A stretch of DNA of 64,000 nt. It comes from Ramlibacter alkalitolerans. Lineage in GTDB: Bacteria; Pseudomonadota; Gammaproteobacteria; Burkholderiales; Burkholderiaceae_C. Position numbers and translations under genes: made by a program. Positions 55,764 to 64,000 of this stretch are shown in pieces. The DNA lies in the NCBI RefSeq assembly GCF_016722765.1, contig NZ_JAEQND010000001.1:124001-188000 (forward strand), in the 5' to 3' direction. Positions within the stretch are counted from its first letter, which is position 1. Each line of letters begins with the position of its first letter. The notes beneath the pieces were generated by a model. The model worked only from the letters and a program-made list of their open reading frames with translations, ran no database searches and was not told the origin of the DNA.

Positions 55764-58489
55764 CCCCAGTCTCGGCCACGCGCAGGGTGCCGACGTACTG
55801 CTACCAGTGCGTGGCCGGCCCCGACCTGCTCACCGTCAAGGTGCAGGGCGGCGTGGCCACCGAGGTGGAGCCCAATTTCTGCGCCGCGGCCGTGCACCCG
55901 GGCGGCGGCAAGGTGTGCGTGAAGGCCTTCGGCCTGATCCAGAAGACCTACAACCCGAACCGCGTCCTCACGCCCATGAAGCGCACCAATCCGCGGAAGG
56001 GCCGCAAGGAGGACCCGGGCTTCGTGCCGATCTCCTGGGACGAGGCCCTGACGCTGATCGCGGACAAGCTCAACGCGATCCGGGCCACGGGCCTCACCGA
56101 CGAATCGGGTTACCCGAGGGTGGCGGCCAGCTTCGGCGGTGGCGGCACGCCGCAGTCGTACATGGGGACCTTTCCCGCCTTCCTCGCGGCCTGGGGCGCC
56201 GTGGACTTCGGCTTCGGCTCCGGCCAGGGCGTCAAGTGCTATCACTCCGAGCACCTGTACGGCGAGTACTGGCACCGGGCCTTCATCGTCTCGGCCGACA
56301 CGCCCCTGTGCAACTACCTGATCTCCTGCGGCTCCAACATCGAGGCCTCGGGCGGCGTGGTGGGCATCTGGCGCCACTCGCGGGCCCGCGCCCGCGGCAT
56401 GAAGCGGGTGCAGGTCGAGCCGCACCTGTCCGTCACCGGCGCCTGCTCGGCGCAGTGGGTGCCGCTCAAGCCCAAGACCGACGCCGCCTTCCTGTTCGCG
56501 CTGATCCACGTGATGCTGCACGAGGCCCCGCGCAGCGCGCTGGACCTGGACTTCCTGGCCCGCCGCACCGGCTCGCCCTACCTGGTGGGCCCCAACGGCT
56601 GCTTCCTGCGCGACCGCATCAGCCGCAAGCCGCTGGTGTGGGACGAGGCCAGCGCGAGCGCCTGCCCGCACGACACGCCCGGCATCCGCGAGGCGCTGGA
56701 GGGCGGCTACGAGGTCGATGCGATCGAGATCGGCGCCGACGGCGACGTGCTCGCCGAGGGGCTGCTCCTGGGCCAGACCGCCTTCACGCGCATGGTGCAG
56801 CACATGGCCAGCTACACGCCCGAATGGGCGGCCAGCGTGTGCGACGTCCCGGTGGCGACGATCCGCCAGGTCGCCGACGAATATCTCGCCGAAGCCTGCG
56901 TCGGCCAGACGATCGAGATCGACGGCAAGACCCTGCCGTTCCGGCCGGTCGCCGTCACGCTGGGCAAGACCGTCAACAACGGCTGGGGCGGCTACGAGTG
57001 CTGCTGGGCCCGCACCGTGCTGGCCACGCTGGTCGGCGCGCTGGAGGTGCCGGGCGGCACGATAGGCACCACGGTGCGCCTGGCCCGTCCGATGTCGCAG
57101 CGGCTGGAGAGCGCCAGGCCGGGCGCCGACGGCTTCATGCATTTCGCGCTGAATCCCACCGACAAGGAGCACTGGTCGGCCCGCCCGAACATCCGCAACG
57201 CCTACCGCACGCTGGTGCCGCTGGCCAGCGACGGCCCCTGGAGCCAGGCGCTGGGGCCGACCCACTTCTCCTGGATGTTCCTCGACGCCACGCCCACCGG
57301 CCTGCCGCGCGTCACCTTCCCGGACCTGTGGTTCGTCTACCGCACCAATCCCGCGATCTCCTTCTGGGAGACGGGCGCGCTGGCCGACAAGATGGCCCGC
57401 TTCCCCTTCGTGGTCGCCTTCGCCTACACGCAGGACGAGACCAACCACTTCGCGGACGTGCTGCTGCCCGACGCCGTGGACCTGGAGAGCCTGCAGTTGA
57501 TCCGCATCGGCGGCACCAAGTACGTCGAGCAGTTCTGGGACCACCAAGGCTTCGCGCTGCGCCAGCCGGTGGTCGCGCCGCGCGGCGAAGCGCGCGACTT
57601 CACCGAGGTGGCGACGGAACTCGCCGCGCGCACCGGCCTCACCGAAGGCTACGTGCGCGCGATCAACAAGGGCGCCGGCGGCGTGCCGCTCAAGGGTGCG
57701 CACGCCGACTTCTCGCTGCCGACCGACCGCGCGCCCGAGCGCGACGCCGTGTGGGACGCGATCTGCCGCGCCGCCAGCTCGGAACTGAGCGACGGCGCCG
57801 AGCAGCACGGCCTGGACTGGTGGAAGGAGCACGGCCTGGCCACCCGCCCCTTCCCGCGCAGCGACTGGTACCTCTATCCGACGATGGTGGAGCGCGGGCT
57901 GCGCTTCGAGCTGCCCTACCAGGAGCGGCTCGCGCGCGTGGGCATCGAACTGGGGCGGCGCCTGCACGAGAACGGCATGCACTGGTGGGACGAGCAGTTG
58001 AAGGAATACCAGGCGCTCCCCGCCTGCAAGGATTTCGCCGCGCCCTGGGTGGCCGCGCTCGAGAAGGACGGCGGCTGCGGGGAGTCGCACCCCTTCTGGC
58101 TCATCACCGCGCGCAGCATGCAGTACGCCTGGGGCGGCAACGTGGGCATGCAGATGATCAAGGAGGTGGCCGACAACATCGCCGGCCACCGCGGCGTGAT
58201 CATGAACGGCAGTGTCGCCGCGGAACTGGGGATCGCCGACGGAGACGCCATCGAGATCTCGACGCCGCGGGCGCGCATCACCGGCCGCGCCGTGCTGCGC
58301 CAGGGCATCCGCCCCGACACGCTGCTGGCCATCGGCCAGTTCGGCCACTGGGCCACGCCGCTGGCGAAGGACTTCGGCGTGCCGAACATGAACGCGCTCA
58401 CCACCATGCGCATGGAGCTGACCGATGCCACCGGCTCCGGCGCGGACCTGGTGCGCGTGAAGCTGCAGCGGCTGAAGGAAATCGCATGA
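55760..58489 (+). CDS. padB: Phenylacetyl-CoA:acceptor oxidoreductase, molybdopterin subunit
   Basis: 909 residues of the DMSO-reductase superfamily. The N-terminus has cysteines at 14, 17, 41 and 53 that may hold the [4Fe-4S] cluster FS0; the usual third cysteine three residues after the second is absent. Cofactor-binding stretches are clear (NYLISCGSNIEASGG, TLGKTVNNGWGGYE, FVVAFAYTQDETNHFADVLLPD) and the C-terminal domain has GDAIEISTPRARI. No Tat signal is present, so the site is cytoplasmic. With PadC and PadD it oxidises phenylacetyl-CoA to phenylglyoxylate, giving electrons to quinone. The subunit set and the ligase downstream support the assignment. Confidence 0.87.
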   Translation: MTPVSATRRVPTYCYQCVAGPDLLTVKVQGGVATEVEPNFCAAAVHPGGGKVCVKAFGLIQKTYNPNRVLTPMKRTNPRKGRKEDPGFVPISWDEALTLIADKLNAIRATGLTDESGYPRVAASFGGGGTPQSYMGTFPAFLAAWGAVDFGFGSGQGVKCYHSEHLYGEYWHRAFIVSADTPLCNYLISCGSNIEASGGVVGIWRHSRARARGMKRVQVEPHLSVTGACSAQWVPLKPKTDAAFLFALIHVMLHEAPRSALDLDFLARRTGSPYLVGPNGCFLRDRISRKPLVWDEASASACPHDTPGIREALEGGYEVDAIEIGADGDVLAEGLLLGQTAFTRMVQHMASYTPEWAASVCDVPVATIRQVADEYLAEACVGQTIEIDGKTLPFRPVAVTLGKTVNNGWGGYECCWARTVLATLVGALEVPGGTIGTTVRLARPMSQRLESARPGADGFMHFALNPTDKEHWSARPNIRNAYRTLVPLASDGPWSQALGPTHFSWMFLDATPTGLPRVTFPDLWFVYRTNPAISFWETGALADKMARFPFVVAFAYTQDETNHFADVLLPDAVDLESLQLIRIGGTKYVEQFWDHQGFALRQPVVAPRGEARDFTEVATELAARTGLTEGYVRAINKGAGGVPLKGAHADFSLPTDRAPERDAVWDAICRAASSELSDGAEQHGLDWWKEHGLATRPFPRSDWYLYPTMVERGLRFELPYQERLARVGIELGRRLHENGMHWWDEQLKEYQALPACKDFAAPWVAALEKDGGCGESHPFWLITARSMQYAWGGNVGMQMIKEVADNIAGHRGVIMNGSVAAELGIADGDAIEISTPRARITGRAVLRQGIRPDTLLAIGQFGHWATPLAKDFGVPNMNALTTMRMELTDATGSGADLVRVKLQRLKEIA

Positions 58490-58499
58490 CCGCAAGGAT

Positions 58500-58588
58500 C
58501 GTCATCCCCGCGCAGGCGGGGATCCAGGGAGCGCGCGCAGCGCGCCCCCCGCGCAGGCCACTGGATTCCCGCCTGCGCGGGAATGACG
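58500..58588. repeat. REP-like inverted pair inside the pad operon
   Basis: Arms at 58500-58527 and 58562-58588 (GTCATCCCCGCGCAGGCGGGG-type) form a strong hairpin in the padB-padC gap. The same element is at 38784-38871 and 49477-49789. The padC ribosome site follows immediately. Confidence 0.85.
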
Positions 58589-58601
58589 GAGGGGATTTCC
58601 A

Positions 58602-59252
58602 ATGACTCGCTGGGCCATGGTCGCCGACCTGCGGCGCTGCGTCGGGTGCCAGACCTGCACCGCCGCCTGCAAGCACGCCAACGCCACGCCGCCGGGCGTG
58701 CAGTGGCGCCGCGTGCTGGACCTCGAGATCGGCGAGTTCCCCGACGTCCAGCGCGCCTTCGTTCCCATGGGCTGCCAGCACTGCGACGAGCCGCCCTGCG
58801 CCGACGTCTGCCCCACCACGGCGACGCGCAAGCGCGCCGACGGCATCGTCACCATCGACTACGACCTGTGCATCGGCTGCGCCTACTGCACGGTCGCCTG
58901 CCCCTACCAGGCCCGCTTCAAGGCGCCGCGCGGCGCGTTCGCCTACGGCGCGCAGCCGACCGACAACGAGGAACTGCGCGAGGACGACGCCAAGCGCGAG
59001 GTGGCGACCAAGTGCACCTTCTGCGTCGAACGGCTGGATGCGGGCACCGCCAAGGGACTGAAACCCGGCGTCGATCCCGAAGCCACGCCGGCCTGCGTCA
59101 ACGCCTGCATCGCCGAGGCGCTGCACTTCGGCGACAGCGACGACCCGGACAGCAACGTCTCGCGCCTGCTGGCCACGCACAAGCACTTCCGCATCAACGA
59201 GGACCTGGGCACCGGCCCGGGCTTCCATTACCTGTGGGACGCCAAGCCATGA
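58602..59252 (+). CDS. padC: Phenylacetyl-CoA:acceptor oxidoreductase, iron-sulfur subunit
   Basis: 216 residues with 16 cluster cysteines in four groups, as in DmsB/NrfC-type proteins: CVGCQTCTAACKH, CQHCDEPPCADVCP, CIGCAYCTVACPY, and a last group KCTFCVERL with CVNACIAEAL. It carries electrons from the molybdenum site of PadB to the membrane subunit PadD. AGGGG-type purines precede the ATG; its end overlaps padD by 4 bases. Confidence 0.9.
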   Translation: MTRWAMVADLRRCVGCQTCTAACKHANATPPGVQWRRVLDLEIGEFPDVQRAFVPMGCQHCDEPPCADVCPTTATRKRADGIVTIDYDLCIGCAYCTVACPYQARFKAPRGAFAYGAQPTDNEELREDDAKREVATKCTFCVERLDAGTAKGLKPGVDPEATPACVNACIAEALHFGDSDDPDSNVSRLLATHKHFRINEDLGTGPGFHYLWDAKP

Positions 59253-60106
59253 ACTCCCGGCATTTCCAGCGGCCGCAGGCGCATTGGGACTGGCGCGCGG
59301 CCGGCAACTTCATCTGCGGCGGCGCCGGTGCGGCGCTGGCGCTGGTGGCGACGCTGTGCGCCCCCGCGGCGCTGTTCCTGCCGCTGGTGCTCACGGGCAT
59401 GGCGCTGGTCGGCCTCGGCCTGTTCTTCGTCTGGCTCGAGATCGGCCGGCCGCTGCGGGCCGCCAACGTGATCGTGCACCTGCGCACCTCGTGGATGTCG
59501 CGCGAGGCGCTGGCCGCCATCGCCCTCTTCCTGCTGGGCGCCGGCCTCGTCGCCGGACTGCGCTCGCCTGCCTGGGCGATCGCGCTCACCGCCGCGGCCT
59601 TCCTCTATTGCCAGGCCCGGCTGCTCGGTGCCGCGCGTGGCATCCCGACCTGGCGCCATCCGCTCACGGTGCCGCTCCTGCTCGTGACGGGCCTCACCGA
59701 GGGCCTGGGACTGTACTGGCTGCTGGCCGCGTGGGCGCATCCGCCGCTGGTGCAGGCGCTGCCCCTGGCCGCCCTGCTGCTTGCCCGCGCGCTGCTGTGG
59801 CGGCTGTGGCGCGTGCGGCTCGGCTCGGATGCGGCACCGCAGGCGCTGCGCGCGATCGACGCCAACGCGCCCGTCGTGCGATGGGCGGGCATCGCTCTGC
59901 CGCTGGCCGGGCTCGCGCTCGCCACGCTGACCGCATCGGCCCCCGCCTTCCAGGCGACCCTGCTTGCGCTCGCCGGCCTGCTGGCCACGGCCGCCGGCTG
60001 GTCGCTCAAGTTCACGCTGGTCACCCGCACGGGCTACCAGCACGGGTTTTCGCTGCCGCGCATGCCCGTGCGCGGCGTGGCACGCAACGCCCCCGTCAAG
60101 GAGTGA
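59249..60106 (+). CDS. padD: Phenylacetyl-CoA:acceptor oxidoreductase, membrane subunit
   Basis: 285 residues with about eight hydrophobic helices, of the NrfD/DmsC-like quinone-reactive type: FICGGAGAALALVATLC, GLGLFFVWLEIGRPLRAANV and a C-terminal WSLKFTLVTRTGYQHGF. No heme ligands are evident. It anchors PadBC and passes electrons to the quinone pool. It ends 2 bases before the ligase gene. Confidence 0.85.
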   Translation: MNSRHFQRPQAHWDWRAAGNFICGGAGAALALVATLCAPAALFLPLVLTGMALVGLGLFFVWLEIGRPLRAANVIVHLRTSWMSREALAAIALFLLGAGLVAGLRSPAWAIALTAAAFLYCQARLLGAARGIPTWRHPLTVPLLLVTGLTEGLGLYWLLAAWAHPPLVQALPLAALLLARALLWRLWRVRLGSDAAPQALRAIDANAPVVRWAGIALPLAGLALATLTASAPAFQATLLALAGLLATAAGWSLKFTLVTRTGYQHGFSLPRMPVRGVARNAPVKE

Positions 60107-60108
60107 CC

Positions 60109-61446
60109 ATGGCAGCCGTCATCCGACCCATCGAGACCAGCGCCCCGGCGCGCCACCTGCATCCGGAACTGGAGACCATGCCGCGCGAGCAGCTGCGCGC
60201 GCTGCAGTTGCGCCGCCTGCGCGACACCATCGAGAACGCCTACGAGAACGTGCCCACGCTGCGGCGGCGGCTGCAATCGGCGCGCGTACGGGGCAACGAC
60301 CTGCATTTCGTCGAAGACGTCGCGCGGCTGCCCTTCACCCTCAAGTCCGACCTGCGCGACAACTACCCCTTCGGCCTGTTCGCCCGCCCCGTCGGCGAAC
60401 TGGCGCGCCTGCACGCATCCTCCGGCACCACGGGCAAGTCCACGGTCGTCGGCTACACGGCGCAGGACCTGGACCAGTGGGCCGACCTGATGGCCCGCTC
60501 CTACTTCGCGGCGGGAGCGCGCCGCGGCGACATCGTGCACAACGCCTACGGCTACGGCCTCTTCACCGGCGGCCTGGGGGCGCACTACGGCGCCGAGCGC
60601 CTGGGCGCCGTGGTCGTGCCCGTCTCCGGCGGCGCGACGGAACGCCAGGTCACGCTGATGCAGGATTTCGGCGCGACCGTGCTGTGTTCCACCCCTTCCT
60701 ACGCGCTCGCCATCGCCGAGGCCGCCGAGCAGCAGGGCATCGACCTGCGCATGGGCAAGCTGCGCGTCGGCCTGTTCGGCGCCGAGCCGTGGAGCGCCGC
60801 CATGCGGGTCGAGATCGAGGCCCGCCTCGGCCTCAAGGCCATGGACGTGTACGGCCTGTCGGAAATCATGGGACCGGGCGTGGCCTGCGAGTGCGAATGC
60901 CGCGCCGGCCTGCACGGCTGGGAGGACCACTTCCTGTTCGAGGTGATCGATCCGGAAACGGGGGCGCCGGTGCCCGAGGGCCATGCCGGCGAACTGGTGA
61001 TCACCACGCTGACCAAGCAGGCGCTGCCGATGATCCGCTACCGCACGCGCGACATCACCCGCATCACCACGGCCCCGTGCGACTGCGGCCGCACGCACCT
61101 GCGCATCCTGCGCATCACCGGCCGCAACGACGACATGCTGATCATCCGCGGCGTCAACGTGTACCCCTCGCAGGTCGAGGCGGTGATCGTCGGCCGGCCG
61201 CAGCTGGCCCCGCACTACCAGCTGGTGGTGACGCGCGAAGGCATCCTCGACGAGGTCCGCATCGAGGTCGAGGCGCAGCCCGGCGTCGACCGCGCCACCT
61301 ACACGGGGATGGCGCGCGAACTGGCGCACGCCGTCAAGGTGCAGTGCGGCATCAGCAGCGCCGTCACCATCCTCGACGCCGGCAGCGTCGCGCGCTCGCA
61401 AGGCAAGGCCGTGCGCGTGCGCGACCTGCGCAAGAAGGAAGCCTGA
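60109..61446 (+). CDS. padJ: Phenylacetate-CoA ligase
   Basis: 445 residues, the usual length of phenylacetate-CoA ligases. The AMP motif is HASSGTTGKSTVVGYT (about 103), and YGLSEIMGPGVACECE and GRNDDMLIIRGVNVYPSQVE are family signatures. It activates phenylacetate with ATP and CoA, the first step of the pathway. Because it sits with padBCD rather than the aerobic paa genes, the anaerobic paralogue is meant. AAGGAG precedes the ATG at 60109. Confidence 0.92.
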   Translation: MAAVIRPIETSAPARHLHPELETMPREQLRALQLRRLRDTIENAYENVPTLRRRLQSARVRGNDLHFVEDVARLPFTLKSDLRDNYPFGLFARPVGELARLHASSGTTGKSTVVGYTAQDLDQWADLMARSYFAAGARRGDIVHNAYGYGLFTGGLGAHYGAERLGAVVVPVSGGATERQVTLMQDFGATVLCSTPSYALAIAEAAEQQGIDLRMGKLRVGLFGAEPWSAAMRVEIEARLGLKAMDVYGLSEIMGPGVACECECRAGLHGWEDHFLFEVIDPETGAPVPEGHAGELVITTLTKQALPMIRYRTRDITRITTAPCDCGRTHLRILRITGRNDDMLIIRGVNVYPSQVEAVIVGRPQLAPHYQLVVTREGILDEVRIEVEAQPGVDRATYTGMARELAHAVKVQCGISSAVTILDAGSVARSQGKAVRVRDLRKKEA

Positions 61447-61447
61447 G

Positions 61448-61917
<470 letters not shown>

Positions 61918-61921
<4 letters not shown>

Positions 61922-64000
61922 AGGACCCGAACGCATCCGCGCGCACGGCCGCGCCACCCACCCACTCCATCGGCGTGCGCACGCCGCTGATCGACGGGGT
62001 GGAGAAGGTCACCGGCACGGCCCGCTACACCGCCGACCTTCCGGTGGGGCAGGCGCTGGTCGGCGCGATCGGCCGCAGCCCGGTGGCGCACGCACGCATC
62101 CGCGCCATCGACGCCAGTGCCGCACTCGCGCTGCCCGGCGTGCACGCGGTCATCACGGGCGAGGATTTCAGCGCCGCCTACGGCGTGATCCCGATCACGC
62201 AGAACGAATGGCCGCTCGCGCGCGAACGGGTGCGCTACCGGGGCGAGCCGGTGTTCGCCGTGGCGGCGCAGGACCAGGCCACGGCCTTTGCCGCCCTGGC
62301 GGCGGTGCGCGTAGCCTACGAAGAGCTGCCCGCGTATTTCACCGCCGAAGCCGCACGCGCACCGGACGCCGTGCAACTGCACGAGAAGAAGCCCGGCAAC
62401 CTGGAACGCGTGGTCGAACAGGACTTCGGCGACGTCGATGCCGGCTTCGCCGCGGCCGACCTCGTGCTGGAAAAGCGCTTCGAATCCGCCGAGATCTACC
62501 ATGGCCAGATCGAGCTGAATGCGACGATCGCGCAGTGGGATGGGGCGCAGCAGCGCCTGACCGTGCATTCGGTGACGCAGGTGCCTTACTACCTGCACCT
62601 GATGCTGGCGCAGACGCTGGGCCTGGACGAATCGCAGGTACGCGTGGTCAAGCCCTTCGTCGGCGGCGGCTTCGGCCATCGCGTGGAAGCGCTGAACTTC
62701 GAGATGGTGACGGCGGCGCTCGCGCGGGCCGCCGGCGGCACGGTGAAGCTGGAGCTCACGCGCGAGGAAGTGTTCCTCACCCACCGCGGCCGGCCCCATG
62801 CCACGGTGGACCTCAAGATCGGCCTCACGGCCGCCGGCGAGATCACAGCGCTGCAGGCCGAAGTGGTGCAGCGCGGCGGCGCCTACGGCGGCTACGGCCT
62901 GGTCACCATCCTCTACGCCGGCGCGCTGCTGCACGCGCTGTACAAGGTCGGTGCCGTGCGCTATCGCGGCCACCGCGTCTACACCAACCTGCCGCCCTGC
63001 GGCGCGATGCGTGGCCACGGCGCCGTCAGCGTGCGCTTCGCCATCGAGGCGCTGCTCGACGAAGCAGCGGCGCAACTCGGGATCGACCCCTTCGCCCTGC
63101 GCCGCGCCAACCTGATCGAGGCGCCGTACCGCACGCTCAACGACCTGCAGGTCAATTCGTACGGCCTGCCCGAGTGCCTGGATGCGGTGGAGCGCGCTTC
63201 CGGCTGGCACGAGCGGCGCGGCAAGCTGCCCAAGGGCGTCGGCCTGGGCCTGGCCTGCTCGCACTACGTCAGCGGCTCGGCCAAGCCGGTGCACTGGACC
63301 GGCGAGCCGCATGCGGTGGTGAACCTCAAGCTCGACTTCGACGGCAGCATCACGCTGCTGACGGGCGCCTCCGATATCGGGCAGGGCTCCAGCACGCTGA
63401 TGGCGCAGGTCGCCGCCGAAGTGCTGCTGCTGCCGCTGAACCGCATCCGCGTGATCAGCGCCGACAGCATGCTCACACCCAAGGACAACGGCTCGTATTC
63501 CTCGCGCGTGTCCTTCATGGTCGGCAACGCCACGCTGCGCGCCGCCGAGGCGCTCAAGCGCCTGCTGGTCGAAGCCGCGGCCAAGCGCCTCAAGGTGGAG
63601 CCCGCGCAGCTCGAATGGCTCGGCGAGCGCTGCGTCGTCACCGGCTCGGACCAGGGCCTCGCCTTCGCCGACTGCGTGCAGGCGGCCCTGGCCGAGAGCG
63701 GCACCATCACCGTCAAGGGTGCCTGGTCCACGCCACCGGAGACGCAGGGCGGCAAGTTTCGCGGCGCCGCGGTCGGCTCCACCGCGGGCTTCAGCTACGC
63801 GGCGCAGGTGGTGCAGGTGCGCGTCGACGAAGACACCGGGGCCGTGCAGGTCGAGAAGATCTGGGTCGCGCAGGACTGCGGCAAGGCGCTCAACCCGCTG
63901 GCGCTGGAAGGCCAGATCCAGGGCGCCGTGATCATGGGCATGGGCGAAGGACTGCAGGAGGAGACCGAGTACCACGAGGGCCTGCCGCTGCGTTCCAACC
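61918..64000 (+). CDS. hcrA: 4-Hydroxybenzoyl-CoA reductase, alpha (molybdenum) subunit, cut by window end
   Basis: The first 694 residues of about 770 are in the window. Xanthine oxidase family large subunit: GVRTPLIDGVEKVTGTARYTADL at the start (in parts), FVGGGFGHRVEALNFE, TNLPPCGAMRGHGAV and LTGASDIGQGSSTLMAQVAAE. These phrases are those of HcrA of Thauera. It holds the molybdenum cofactor and dehydroxylates 4-hydroxybenzoyl-CoA. The beta (FAD, extra [4Fe-4S]) subunit HcrB is expected outside the window. Confidence 0.9.

Noticed and set aside
55451..58495. A 1014-codon minus-strand frame opposite padB
   Set aside because: Shadow of padB; no recognisable domain, and the plus strand has the molybdoenzyme.

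Overview
The window is high-GC DNA that reads as a chromosomal stretch of a betaproteobacterium, most likely Burkholderiales of the Comamonadaceae type. This rests on the style of the housekeeping genes (prfB with its recoding site, pepN, fbp, glgX), GC-rich codon use, and REP-like hairpin repeats. The organism is not named by the sequence. About 50 genes can be supported; nearly all other long open frames are shadows caused by the high GC.

Layout: 1-4400 holds the end of an Fpg/Nei-type DNA glycosylase and a leftward operon of multicopper oxidase, SCO-type copper protein and a cytochrome c fused to a periplasmic-binding-protein domain. 4800-11200 holds mixed genes: LprI-domain protein, universal stress protein, acyl-CoA synthetase, alpha/beta hydrolase and a DUF2927-like protein. 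11300-17400 is a signalling module (hybrid kinase, CheR, CheB, second kinase). 17500-24500 is housekeeping: prfB with its +1 frameshift, a HAD phosphatase, pepN, fbp, a heme-binding protein and tRNA-Thr(CGU). 24500-32800 has chrA, a FUSC protein, glgX, an amidohydrolase, a ygiD-like dioxygenase and an acyltransferase.

From 32900 to the right edge the window is one large locus for anaerobic degradation of aromatic compounds. The leftward operon had-oah-dch-bcrC-bcrB-bcrA-bcrD-fdx encodes ATP-dependent benzoyl-CoA reductase of the Thauera type, its ferredoxin, and the three enzymes that carry the dienoyl-CoA product to ring cleavage. Divergent from it is an eight-gene operon: korAB (2-oxoglutarate:ferredoxin oxidoreductase, the likely source of reduced ferredoxin), a ferritin-like protein, a RidA protein, and a phenylglyoxylate dehydrogenase (gamma, NAD(P)H/FeS, alpha and beta subunits). 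A leftward GNAT-Rrf2 pair separates it from a third operon: a complete branched-chain-type ABC importer, a FlK-like thioesterase, phenylacetyl-CoA:acceptor oxidoreductase PadBCD, phenylacetate-CoA ligase, and 4-hydroxybenzoyl-CoA reductase hcrC and hcrA, the last cut by the window end.

Read together: an aromatic acid is imported, phenylacetate is activated to its CoA ester, oxidised to phenylglyoxylate, then decarboxylated to benzoyl-CoA. 4-Hydroxybenzoyl-CoA is dehydroxylated to the same intermediate, and benzoyl-CoA is dearomatised with ferredoxin electrons. A near-perfect FNR-like palindrome lies between the two divergent operons at a spacing that fits both, so oxygen control is likely. 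The least explained parts are the thioesterase coupled to padB, the structured repeat family at 49175-49726, the Cys-free Rrf2 regulator, and the cytochrome/binding-protein fusion.
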